A stretch of 18,635 bases of DNA. Origin: Pseudomonadota bacterium. GTDB taxonomy: Bacteria; Pseudomonadota; Alphaproteobacteria; Rhizobiales; Hyphomicrobiaceae. The DNA lies in the NCBI GenBank assembly GCA_023410905.1, contig JAEYPL010000262.1:1-18635 (forward strand). The letters run 5' to 3'. Of the stretch, positions 1 to 8,276 are shown piece after piece (within the stretch, counting starts at the first letter, position 1; each line of letters starts with the position of its first letter). Below the pieces are notes generated by a model. That model saw only the letters and a program-made list of their open reading frames with translations, did not search any database and was not told the DNA's origin. The translations under genes and the position numbers were made by a program.

Positions 1-1
1 C

Positions 2-241
2 GGCGAGCACGGCATCACCATCAACTGCATCCCGCCCGGCCGCATCATGAGCGAGCAAATCCGCCGCAACTACACGCCGGAATATCGCCAGTGGCAGGCA
101 GACAACGAGATTCCCGTCGGTCGCTACGGCGAGCCCGAGGATATCGCAAACCTCGTCACGTTTCTCGTCTCGCCGCGCGCTGGCTACATCACCGGCACCG
201 TGATCCCGGTTGATGGTGGGCTGAGGCGCTACCAGTTTTAG
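2..241 (+). CDS. Short-chain dehydrogenase/reductase, C-terminal part (5' end outside window)
   Basis: The frame is open from the first bases of the window, so this is the 3' end of a longer gene; only about 79 residues are present. They match the C-terminal third of a classical NAD(P)-dependent SDR. There is the strand and loop after the catalytic helix (ITINCIPPGRI), a variable substrate-loop region, then the usual GRYGEPEDIANLVTFLVSP helix and the closing ITGTVIPVDGG signature that packs the C-terminal strand. The nucleotide-binding glycine motif and the Ser-Tyr-Lys catalytic residues lie upstream and cannot be checked, so substrate and cofactor preference cannot be stated. A Met inside the fragment (position 47) is not a likely start, because SDR homology runs through it from base 2. 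The gene converges on the crotonase gene, with inverted repeats between them. Family assignment is secure; function is open. Confidence 0.9.
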   Translation, partial: GEHGITINCIPPGRIMSEQIRRNYTPEYRQWQADNEIPVGRYGEPEDIANLVTFLVSPRAGYITGTVIPVDGGLRRYQF

Positions 242-268
242 CGTTCGCTCAACGCAGACGCGACACAT

Positions 269-393
269 CCCCCTCCCCCTGCGCCAGAGGCGCGCCTTCC
301 TGCGCGACGTGGGGAGGGGTCAGGGGTGGGGGGAATCCCTACCGCCGATGTTCTGCAATCCCCCCTCCTAGCCTCCCCCACGAGGGGAGGAGG
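269..393. repeat. GC-rich inverted-repeat cluster between convergent genes, likely bidirectional terminator
   Basis: Three dyads are visible. CCCCTCCCC at 270-278 is the exact reverse complement of GGGGAGGGG at 311-319. Inside that loop, GCGCC-AGA-GGCGC (281-293) is a perfect 5-bp hairpin. CCTCCCC at 372-378 pairs with GGGGAGG at 384-390 around a CACGA loop. The surroundings are C- or G-tracts (320-334, 360-365). The cluster lies between the SDR stop and the crotonase stop, which face each other, so termination for both is the simplest role. Similar C-rich/G-rich palindromic spacers are scattered in many rhizobial genomes, so it may also be one copy of an interspersed repeat; that needs a genome-wide search. 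Confidence 0.6.
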
Positions 394-437
394 AATTGCT
401 TTTGCGATTTGGGACGCTGGTCAGCCAAAGCGCGCCG

Positions 438-1247
438 TCAGAACGGATCCTTGGGGTCGAACTTCGGCCGCCGCTTCTCCATGAGCGCGGTCATGCCTTC
501 CTTCGCCTCGGGGCCGGAGAAGCCCATGAACTCCATGGCGAGCGAAGCATCGAACGTGGGCCCCGCCATGCGCAGCCAATTGTTGAGCGCGTGCTTCGTC
601 CAGCGAACAGCACCCGGCGGCATGGCAACGAGACGCTCGGCAACACCAAGCGCCGTTTCGACGACCTTGTCGTCATCCGCAACGAGTGACACGAGCCCAA
701 TGCGCTCCGCTTCTTCACCCGTCAGCGGATCGTTCAGCAGAAGATAGTACTTCGCCTTAGCCATGCCGACGAGCAGCGGCCAGATGATCGCCGCGTGATC
801 GCCTGCCGCGACGCCAAGGCGTGCATGACCGTCGATGATGCGCGCCCTGCGGCCCGCAACCGTCACATCCGAGAGCATGGCGGCGGCGAGCCCCGCGCCG
901 ACACAAGGTCCCTCGATGGCCGCGACCACCGGCTTCATGCAGTTGATCACGTTGTAGACGAGATCACTCGCCTCGCGCCAAACCCGCGTGCGCACTTCCC
1001 AGCTCTCGTGCATGTCCTTGATCATGGAGAGATCGCCGCCCGCCGAGAACACACCGCCCTCGCCACGAAGGAGCGCCACGGAAGTCTCCGGATCGCGATC
1101 GATATCGCGCCACACTTCCGCGATCTCGCGATGGCCGTCCGCATCCAGCGCATTGAGCTTGCCCGGATTGGACATGATCACCTCCAGCACACGCGGGCGC
1201 GGGCGGGCGAACTTCAAGGCCTTGTAGTGGGCATAGCGCTCTGTCAT
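438..1247 (-). CDS. Enoyl-CoA hydratase/isomerase (crotonase) family protein, atypical active site
   Basis: A 269-residue protein of ordinary crotonase length, presumably acting on an acyl-CoA thioester in the cytoplasm. The first oxyanion-hole segment is present (GGVFSAGGDLS, about residues 65-74), followed by the second (EGPCVGAGLA, 112-121), then LTGEEAERIGLV (175-186) and the C-terminal trimerisation helices. The two glutamates that do hydration in classical hydratases appear replaced: by my alignment the first position is Ala121 and the second His141, while Asp150 sits in the GDHAA loop. Members with this loop followed by IIWPLLVG are a common crotonase branch of uncertain chemistry, so hydratase activity should not be assumed. 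I chose ATG at 1247 because GAGGAA lies about 6 bases upstream; the in-frame ATG at 1280 has its purine tract only 2-3 bases away. It is divergent from pepN, and no thiolase or acyl-CoA dehydrogenase neighbour hints at a pathway. Confidence 0.92.
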   Translation of the reverse strand: MTERYAHYKALKFARPRPRVLEVIMSNPGKLNALDADGHREIAEVWRDIDRDPETSVALLRGEGGVFSAGGDLSMIKDMHESWEVRTRVWREASDLVYNVINCMKPVVAAIEGPCVGAGLAAAMLSDVTVAGRRARIIDGHARLGVAAGDHAAIIWPLLVGMAKAKYYLLLNDPLTGEEAERIGLVSLVADDDKVVETALGVAERLVAMPPGAVRWTKHALNNWLRMAGPTFDASLAMEFMGFSGPEAKEGMTALMEKRRPKFDPKDPF

Positions 1248-1359
1248 GACGTTTCCTCGGATATGTTCTTCTACATTCACCTCTAGGCGCGAGGCGGACG
1301 GCGCGCAATATGCTGCGGTTTCCGCGGACCACCTGCGGCACCCTGAGCGCGAAATCCGT

Positions 1360-1388
1360 TTGGCCGAGCCATGAGAAGGCCCCAGAAT
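1360..1388 (+). promoter_or_regulatory. Possible sigma-70 promoter for pepN
   Basis: TTGGCC (1360-1365) and CAGAAT (1383-1388) are separated by 17 bases, each matching four of six consensus positions. The site lies 40 bases upstream of the chosen pepN ATG. In GC-rich DNA such weak matches arise by chance, so this is only a candidate. Confidence 0.25.
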
Positions 1389-1427
1389 AGGGCCAACTCA
1401 CAACTGTGCCCAGAAGCGGACCCTGTC

Positions 1428-4070
1428 ATGAAGCCCGAGAAGCCGCAGCCCATCCTGCTCAAGAACTACACGCCTCCGCCCTATCTGATCGATACGGTCA
1501 ACCTCGACGTGGCGCTGCACCCAACGCGCACGCGCGTCAGTGCCGAGCTGCGCTTGCGCCCCAATCCGGCAGCGCGCAAAGCAGGCGGCGCGCTCGTACT
1601 CGATGGCGAAATGCTGGAGCTCGGCTCGATCGCGCTCGATGGCAAGCCGCTCGATGCCAAGGCGTACAAGATCACCCCGACCTCGCTCAGCATTGCGCGC
1701 GTCCCCGACAAGCCCTTTACGCTCGCCATCGAGACCTTCTGCAATCCGGAAGCCAACACAGCACTCAGCGGCCTCTATCGTTCGCGCCAGATCTACTGCA
1801 CGCAATGCGAGGCCGAGGGCTTCCGCCGCATCACCTACTATCTCGACCGCCCCGACGCGCTCGCGACCTACACGACACGCATCGAAGCCGATCGTGATGT
1901 TCCCGTGCTGCTTTCGAACGGCAATCTCATGGAGAAGGGCAAGCTCGCAGGCGGCCGTCACTTCGCCATCTGGCACGACCCGCATCCGAAGCCCGCCTAT
2001 CTCTTCGCGCTGGTCGGCGGCAAGCTTGCCGCGCACAAGGACACCTTCAAGACCATGTCGGGCCGCAAGGTCGATCTCGCCATCTATGTCGAGCCCGGCA
2101 AGGAGGATCGTTGCGCCTGGGCCATGGACGCGCTCAAGCGCTCCATGATCTGGGACGAGCAGCGCTTCGGCCTCGAGTACGATCTGGATGTGTTCAACAT
2201 CGTCGCCGTGTCGGACTTCAACATGGGCGCGATGGAGAACAAGGGGCTGAACATCTTCAACGACCGCCTCGTGCTTGCCAAACCCGAGACGACGACTGAT
2301 GCCGCCTATGCCGATATCGAGCGCGTCATCGCGCACGAATACTTTCACAACTGGACGGGCAATCGGATCACCTGCCGCGACTGGTTCCAGCTTTGCTTGA
2401 AAGAAGGCCTGACCGTCTATCGTGATCAGGAGTTCTCCGCCGACACGCGCTCGCGCACCGTGCAGCGCATTCATGATGTGCGCCAGCTCAAGGCGCGCCA
2501 GTTCCCCGAGGACGCGGGGCCGCTCGCGCATCCCGTGCGCCCCGCGAGCTACATCGAGATCAACAACTTCTACACGGCGACCGTCTACGAGAAGGGTGCG
2601 GAACTCTGCCGCATGATCGCGACGATGCTCGGCCAGGAGAAATTCCGCGAGGGCATGGATCTCTACTTCGAGCGTCACGACGGCGAAGCCGCAACCGTCG
2701 AGCAGTTTTTGCAGTGTTTTGCCGATGTGAGCGGCCGCAACCTCGACCAGTTCATGAACTGGTACAATCAGCCGGGCACGCCGGAACTCGTCGCAAGCCT
2801 CAAGTATGATGCACGCGCCAAGACCGCGACGCTGGAAGTGGAGCAGGTGCACGCGCCATCGCCCGGCGTGGCGAAGAAAAAGCCAGTTCTGTTGCCGCTC
2901 AAGATCGGCCTTCTCGGCGCCAACGGCAACGAGCTTCCGCTCAAGCTCACCAATGGCAACGACGTGCCGGCCGGCGTGCTCGAAATGAGCAAGCGCACCG
3001 AGCGTTGGACATTCAAGGACATCCCATCGAAGCCCACCGCGTCGCTGCTGCGCGAATTCTCGGCGCCCGTGAACCTCACGGTCAGCCACAACGAGCGTCA
3101 GCTCGAATTCCTGATGACGCACGACACAGACGGCTTCAATCGCTGGCAGGCGTCGCAGGACTATGCCATGCGGCTCCTCGTCGGCGCCGTGAAAACATTG
3201 CGCAAGGGTGAGCGGCCTACCAAACCCAGCGCCTACTGCGCCGCGCTGGCGGCCGTGCTCGCCGATGAGAGCCTGGAACCTGCCTATGTCGCGCAAGTGC
3301 TCGCGGTGCCGAGCGAGAGCGATATTGCACGCGTACTCGCACGCGATGTCGATCCGACGCTCGTGCATCGCGCACGACGCTGGCTGCGTAAAGCGATCGG
3401 CACCGAGCTTGGCGCCCACCTCGTGGAGATCTACGACGACAACGACAGTGGGCGGCGTTATTCACCCGATGCCAAGAGTGCCGGCATCCGCGCGCTCCGT
3501 CTCGGCGCGCTCGGCCTGCTCGCCGCGCGCGGGCAGCCCGCCGACATCGCGCGCGTTGCGCGACACTTCAACGACGCGCGCAATGCGACCGACGAGATCG
3601 GCGCGCTCGCGATCCTCGCAACCTTGAGCGTGCCGGAGCGCGCCAAGGCGTTCGATCGCTTCTTCACCCGCTGGAAGGATGACCATCTCGTCATCGCAAG
3701 CTGGTTCGGTCTGCAGGCTGCCTCCCCGCTCGCCTCGACACTGCGCACGGTGAAGCAGCTCACGGCGCATCCGCTCTTCTCAATGCGCACGCCGAACAAT
3801 GTCTATGCGCTCATCGGCACATTCGCCGGCGGCAACCCGCTGCAGTTCAATCGGCCCGATGGTCTTGGCTATGCTTTCGTTGCCGATCGCGTTGTTGAAC
3901 TTGACAAGATCAATCCGCAAGTGGCTGCCCGAATGCTTGGCGCGTTCCGAAGCTGGCGTGCGCTCGAAAGTGGCAGAAAACGTCTCGCCTTGCGCGCCCT
4001 GGAGAAGATTGCATCTACGCCGGACCTATCAAACGATGTACATGAGATCGTCTCGAAAATGCTCGAGTAA
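1428..4070 (+). CDS. pepN: Aminopeptidase N (M1 family zinc metallopeptidase)
   Basis: An 880-residue M1 aminopeptidase, close to the length of E. coli PepN, removing N-terminal residues from peptides in the cytoplasm. The exopeptidase signature GAMEN is at residues 267-271. The zinc site HEYFH (303-307) is followed by Glu326, giving the exact HExxH-x18-E spacing. After the catalytic domain come the Ig-like domain and the long helical C-terminal domain typical of the bacterial PepN branch (DUF3458 type), ending in a helix-rich tail. I use ATG at 1428, which begins MKPEKPQPILLKNYTPPPYL and aligns with the family's N-terminal strand. The in-frame ATG at 1371 would add 19 residues of unlikely sequence. 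The Shine-Dalgarno sequence is weak (AGAAGCGGA). There is no signal peptide. It stands alone, divergent from the crotonase gene and 130 bases ahead of the kinase-like gene. Identification is very secure. Confidence 0.97.
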   Translation: MKPEKPQPILLKNYTPPPYLIDTVNLDVALHPTRTRVSAELRLRPNPAARKAGGALVLDGEMLELGSIALDGKPLDAKAYKITPTSLSIARVPDKPFTLAIETFCNPEANTALSGLYRSRQIYCTQCEAEGFRRITYYLDRPDALATYTTRIEADRDVPVLLSNGNLMEKGKLAGGRHFAIWHDPHPKPAYLFALVGGKLAAHKDTFKTMSGRKVDLAIYVEPGKEDRCAWAMDALKRSMIWDEQRFGLEYDLDVFNIVAVSDFNMGAMENKGLNIFNDRLVLAKPETTTDAAYADIERVIAHEYFHNWTGNRITCRDWFQLCLKEGLTVYRDQEFSADTRSRTVQRIHDVRQLKARQFPEDAGPLAHPVRPASYIEINNFYTATVYEKGAELCRMIATMLGQEKFREGMDLYFERHDGEAATVEQFLQCFADVSGRNLDQFMNWYNQPGTPELVASLKYDARAKTATLEVEQVHAPSPGVAKKKPVLLPLKIGLLGANGNELPLKLTNGNDVPAGVLEMSKRTERWTFKDIPSKPTASLLREFSAPVNLTVSHNERQLEFLMTHDTDGFNRWQASQDYAMRLLVGAVKTLRKGERPTKPSAYCAALAAVLADESLEPAYVAQVLAVPSESDIARVLARDVDPTLVHRARRWLRKAIGTELGAHLVEIYDDNDSGRRYSPDAKSAGIRALRLGALGLLAARGQPADIARVARHFNDARNATDEIGALAILATLSVPERAKAFDRFFTRWKDDHLVIASWFGLQAASPLASTLRTVKQLTAHPLFSMRTPNNVYALIGTFAGGNPLQFNRPDGLGYAFVADRVVELDKINPQVAARMLGAFRSWRALESGRKRLALRALEKIASTPDLSNDVHEIVSKMLE

Positions 4071-4126
4071 TACTATGAGCACTTCGCCTTAGCCTGCGAT
4101 CTGCAAGTATTACCAAAACATTAAAC

Positions 4127-4156
4127 TCGACATACGGCAAATCGCGCCCTCATAAT
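4127..4156 (+). promoter_or_regulatory. Probable sigma-70-type promoter ahead of the kinase-like gene
   Basis: TCGACA (4127-4132) and CATAAT (4151-4156) each match five of six consensus bases, with an 18-base spacer in a locally AT-richer stretch. Transcription would begin near 4163 and give a leader of about 40 bases to the ATG at 4201. This is the best promoter-like sequence I see in the window. It suggests the kinase-like gene is transcribed separately from pepN. Confidence 0.5.
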
Positions 4157-4200
4157 GTCCATGTGATTCGGGCGCTTGGGGGCCCCGGCTCATCGGCGGA

Positions 4201-5280
4201 ATGCGCATGACGGGGGCAATGATGGCGCGGGCGATTTCACTGGTTCGGCGGGAAGGTTTCGCCGAAGCAAAAGTGCTGGTCTCTGATCAGCTCCGGGCCC
4301 TCGCCCTCCTTGGCCGACATATCGACCTCCGCCGCATCGTCCTCGATCGGAACCTTCACGCGGCGCTCGCGCTCGGCCACCTCGCCCTCGCGGTGGCTTT
4401 CACCATGGCGGTCGGCGACGTCATCGGCCCCTTCGCCGGCGCGGGCATCTGCCTCAGTGCAGCGGCTGTCGCCCTCCTGCTCATGCTGCGCGCTGCCGAG
4501 AGCCCCGCCCCTGTTGCTCGCCGCCCCCGCGCCGAAGCCTCGCGCCGCCCGGCTGAGGATGTAAGCAGCTTTGCCCGCTCCGGCGCCCTCGGTATCGACG
4601 GCGCCCGCCGCGAGGTCTCCGGCCTCCTCGCCCTGATGAGCCACGAGTTGCGCACACCTCTCAACGCCATCCTCGGCAATGCAGAGGCGATCCGCCACGA
4701 AATCCTCGGCCCCCTCGGCACCGCACCCTATCGCGACAGCGCGCTCCATATTCTCGAAGGCGGCCAGAACCTGCTGCGCACCAGCGAGGACATGCTGACG
4801 CTGACCAGCGCCGTCACCGCTGCCGCCTTCGGTACGCACGAGCCGGTCGATCTCGAAAGTGCCGTGCGCGACGTTCTCCGGCAGGCTGGAACCGAGGCGG
4901 CCACCAAGCAGGTCGCCCTGAGCTGGCAGTCCGCCACGGATCGCGCCGTGTTCTCGGAGTCCTCCGCCCTCCACCATGCGATTACCCGCATTGTCAGCGG
5001 CGCACTTGTTCATGCCGACATGGGCGCCGGCATCCACGTCGAGATCGCCTCATATCGCGGCATCGTCGAACTCATGGTCACGCTCACGCATGGCGATGCG
5101 GATGCCGCCGCGCGTGCCGCCGGCACCGTGGATTGCGGCGCCGATCGCGGCCCGGCCGCCGTGCAGATTGCCGTCGCCCGGACGCTCGCGGCGCTGCTCG
5201 GCACTCATCTGCACACGGCCTACGGCATTGATGGCCGCTGGCGCGCCATCCTCGAACTGCCCGCCGCAGCTGCGCAGTAA
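4201..5280 (+). CDS. Membrane-anchored histidine-kinase-like protein with degenerate ATP-binding domain
   Basis: A 359-residue protein. Residues about 54-74 and 79-97 form two adjacent hydrophobic segments with almost no loop between them, so there is no periplasmic sensor domain. A linker follows, then a clear HisKA dimerisation/phosphoacceptor domain (about 138-205): LMSHELRTPLN with phosphoacceptor His148 and the second helix ending LLRTSEDMLTL. The C-terminal 140 residues sit where the HATPase_c domain belongs and end in a plausible closing strand (WRAILELP). However, I cannot find the N box, the DxGxG box or the GxGLGL box; the corresponding segments read RIVSGALVHA, THGDADAAA and RGPAAVQIA. 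It may therefore be a phosphotransferase or pseudokinase rather than an active kinase. No response regulator is adjacent. ATGs at 4207, 4219 and 4222 are alternative starts; GGGGG at 4211-4215 would suit the last two. Confidence 0.75.
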   Translation: MRMTGAMMARAISLVRREGFAEAKVLVSDQLRALALLGRHIDLRRIVLDRNLHAALALGHLALAVAFTMAVGDVIGPFAGAGICLSAAAVALLLMLRAAESPAPVARRPRAEASRRPAEDVSSFARSGALGIDGARREVSGLLALMSHELRTPLNAILGNAEAIRHEILGPLGTAPYRDSALHILEGGQNLLRTSEDMLTLTSAVTAAAFGTHEPVDLESAVRDVLRQAGTEAATKQVALSWQSATDRAVFSESSALHHAITRIVSGALVHADMGAGIHVEIASYRGIVELMVTLTHGDADAAARAAGTVDCGADRGPAAVQIAVARTLAALLGTHLHTAYGIDGRWRAILELPAAAAQ

Positions 5281-5508
5281 AGCACGCACCGTTGCAGGCC
5301 TGTCCCGCGCGCCCGCGGGGGTTGGCATGGGCGCATCCGCGCGCTAACCTCGCAGCTGTCCGGACGTAGGCGCTGTTGTCCGGTCCGGGCGCTCCCGTTT
5401 GGCTGCCACTATCCACGCTGACCGGTACGCGCATCCGCGCACCGACACGACATTCGCGTCCAACGAGATCGATCAGACACACGATCGACCAGGGAGATCG
5501 ACCGACCC

Positions 5509-6006
<498 letters not shown>

Positions 6007-6009
6007 GTC

Positions 6010-6813
6010 ATGGGCATTCCGGCTTTCGACTACGTCCGCCCTTCCAACCTTGCCGAAGCGCGGAAGGCTTATGAAGCCAGTGGCGACGCGCGCTACATCG
6101 CCGGTGGGCAGACACTGCTGCCCGTGATGAAGCAGCGCCTCGCGCAACCGGCCTCCCTCATCGATCTCGGCGCCATTGCCGGTCTCTCGGGCATCACCGC
6201 CGACGGCAACACACTGACGGTCGGCGCTATGACGCGCCATGCGGAAGTGACCACATCACCGGACGTGCGCCGCCTGATCCCGGCGCTCGCGCATCTCGCC
6301 GGCCTCATCGGCGATCCGCAGGTGCGCAATCGCGGCACTATAGGCGGATCGCTCGCCAACAACGACCCTTCTGCCGACTATCCCGCAGCCGTGCTCGGCC
6401 TCGGCGCTACCGTCCACACGGACAGCCGCAGCATTGCCGCCGACGATTTCTTCGACGGTCTCTTTGCCACATCGCTCGAAGAGGGCGAGATCATCCGCGC
6501 CATTTCTTTCCCCGTGCCGGAGCGCGCGCACTACGAGAAGTTCGCGCATCCAGCCTCACGCTTCGCGCTCGTCGGCGTCATGGTGAGCAAGGGATCGCAA
6601 GGCGTGCGCGTTGCCGCGACCGGAGCCGGTCAAGGTGGTGTCTTCCGCGTCCCGGAGATGGAGGACGCTCTCGCCAAGGATTTCAGCGCCAAAGCCATCG
6701 AAGGGATGAAAGTCCCGGCCGAGGACATGATCGCCGACATGCACGCGCCGGGCGCCTATCGTGCGCAGCTCGTCGGTGTACTCGCACGACGCGCCGTCGC
6801 GGCACTCGCCTAA
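6010..6813 (+). CDS. Xanthine-oxidase/CO-dehydrogenase family FAD-binding subunit (CoxM-like)
   Basis: A 267-residue flavoprotein, the medium subunit of the CO-dehydrogenase-type molybdenum hydroxylases. It begins with the family's FDYVRPSNLAEA segment. The two FAD-binding motifs are AGGQT (residues 31-35) and TIGGS (110-114, within RNRGTIGGSLANNDPSADYP). The C-terminal domain closes with the expected segments ending MHAPGAYRAQLVGVLARRAV. It receives electrons from the iron-sulfur subunit encoded three bases upstream. The usual third partner, the roughly 800-residue molybdopterin subunit, is not found before, between or after the pair; a TPR gene follows 77 bases later. The pair may serve a large subunit encoded elsewhere, or be what is left of an operon. 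All key motifs are intact, so there is no sign of decay here. Confidence 0.94.
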   Translation: MGIPAFDYVRPSNLAEARKAYEASGDARYIAGGQTLLPVMKQRLAQPASLIDLGAIAGLSGITADGNTLTVGAMTRHAEVTTSPDVRRLIPALAHLAGLIGDPQVRNRGTIGGSLANNDPSADYPAAVLGLGATVHTDSRSIAADDFFDGLFATSLEEGEIIRAISFPVPERAHYEKFAHPASRFALVGVMVSKGSQGVRVAATGAGQGGVFRVPEMEDALAKDFSAKAIEGMKVPAEDMIADMHAPGAYRAQLVGVLARRAVAALA

Positions 6814-6890
6814 GGCGAGGGGCTGTCGGGCGCGCCGGATGCTGCTAGGCTGGGCTGCCTCGGCCGGCGAAGCATCAAGGGAGGGAGCCC

Positions 6891-8213
6891 ATGCTGAAGG
6901 ACGCCCAAGGTCATGAACTTTCCGGCGCGACGAGCGAGGCTGTTCCCCACTACGATGCCGCCGTCCGCGCTTACGGGCTCGGCTATGGCGATCCGGTAGG
7001 GCTTTTCGAGGCTGCGCGCCAAGCAGCGCGCGAGTTCGCGATGGCGCACATCGGCAAGGCGTGGGTGCTGGCGCTTGCCAATGACGCCGGTTTTGCCGCC
7101 GCTGCACGTCCGCTGATCGAGACGGCCCGCGCGCTTCCGCTGAATGAGCGCGAACGCACGCATCTCGCAGCTCTCAGTCGTGCGGTCGAAGGCGAGCGCG
7201 GCGCCGGCGTGACCATCCTCGATCGGCATCTCATGAGCCATCCGCGCGATGTGCTCGCGCACTTCGCCGCCATGCTCATGGATGCGTTCTACGGGCGCTT
7301 CGCCCTCGTCGCCGACCGCTCGGCGCGCGCATTGCCGCGATGGAACAGAAACGATCCAGGTTACGGCATCCTGCTCGCCTTCTATGGCTTCGGTCTCGAA
7401 GAGGCGGCGGACTACGCGCGCGCGGAAGCGACGTCGCGCGAAGCAGCCGAACTCGAACCTTATGGCTACTGGCCACATCATGCCGTCTCGCACGTCATGG
7501 AGATGACCGGGCGGCCTGACGAAGGCCTCGCCTGGATGGATGCGCGCCAACCACTTTGGTCGACGGCGGCGCATACGGGGCAGGCCCACATCTGGTGGCA
7601 CAAGGCGCTCTTCCACGTCGAGCTCGGCCAGTACGATGCGGCCATGGACGTCTACGATGGTCCGCTGATGGCGACCCAGCGGCCGGTCGGGCTCAGTCTG
7701 ACGAATGCGTCAGCACTTCTTTGGCGGCTCGAAATGCTCGGCTGCCAGGCTGGCGACAGATGGCGCAAGGAAGTGAACGACTGGGGCACGCGCGCCGACG
7801 GCCGCATGTGCGTATTCACGGACATTCATTCGGCCATGGCTGAACTCGGCGTCGGCGATCACGCCGCCGTCGAGCGCCGGCTCACGGCGATGCGTGCCAC
7901 TGCAGCGGACGGCACCGAGCGTGCCATCGTCTATCGCGACGTCGGCGTTCCCGTGGTGCTGGGTATCGCTGCATTCCGTCGCGGCGATTACGCGGAAGCG
8001 GTCGACCACCTGCTGCCCGCGCGCTTCGATCTGTGGCGCATGGGCGGCAGCAAAGCCCAGCGCGACGTCATCGAGTGGACCTTGACCGAGGCCGCCGCCC
8101 GCGCTGGCATTCGCGATGTTGCACTGTCGCTGGCGCACGAGCGGCTGGCCGCGCGTCCTCACAGTGCGCCGAACCGTCGCTTTCTCGCGCAGGCCGAAGC
8201 CATCACCCCATGA
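6891..8213 (+). CDS. Tetratricopeptide-repeat protein, TTC38-like
   Basis: A 440-residue helical-repeat protein without signal peptide or membrane segment. It begins LKDAQGHELSGATSEAVPHYDAAV, and its repeats include a conserved central stretch with GYWPHHAVSHVMEMTGRPDEGLAWM, then TGQAHIWWHKALFHVELGQYDAA. This pattern is typical of the TTC38 family, widespread in proteobacteria and animals and without an established biochemical role. The His and Trp residues in the central part are unusually conserved for a pure scaffold, which has led to speculation about ligand binding; nothing here decides that. The start has an excellent GGGAGGGAG tract about six bases upstream. The EthD-like gene follows immediately in the same direction, so the two may be co-transcribed. 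Family assignment is good; function is unknown. Confidence 0.88.
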   Translation: MLKDAQGHELSGATSEAVPHYDAAVRAYGLGYGDPVGLFEAARQAAREFAMAHIGKAWVLALANDAGFAAAARPLIETARALPLNERERTHLAALSRAVEGERGAGVTILDRHLMSHPRDVLAHFAAMLMDAFYGRFALVADRSARALPRWNRNDPGYGILLAFYGFGLEEAADYARAEATSREAAELEPYGYWPHHAVSHVMEMTGRPDEGLAWMDARQPLWSTAAHTGQAHIWWHKALFHVELGQYDAAMDVYDGPLMATQRPVGLSLTNASALLWRLEMLGCQAGDRWRKEVNDWGTRADGRMCVFTDIHSAMAELGVGDHAAVERRLTAMRATAADGTERAIVYRDVGVPVVLGIAAFRRGDYAEAVDHLLPARFDLWRMGGSKAQRDVIEWTLTEAAARAGIRDVALSLAHERLAARPHSAPNRRFLAQAEAITP

Positions 8214-8276
8214 GGACTGCGGCTCAGCAAATGGCGCGGCCCACATGACACTCTCGGGCGCGGGCTGCTTCGTTGC

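Noticed and set aside
1398..3419. 673-residue open frame on the minus strand opposite pepN
   Set aside because: It lies wholly inside the well-supported pepN gene in the mirror frame that high-GC codon usage keeps open. It is rich in Arg, His and Ala, with no domain I recognise.
4237..5037. 266-residue minus-strand frame opposite the kinase-like gene
   Set aside because: It has Gly/Glu/Ala-rich composition without motifs, while the plus strand has a clear HisKA box and promoter.
5465..5505. Three GATCGA words ahead of the CoxS-like gene as an operator
   Set aside because: Spacing is irregular and such words are common in this GC-rich DNA. There is not enough to call a binding site.
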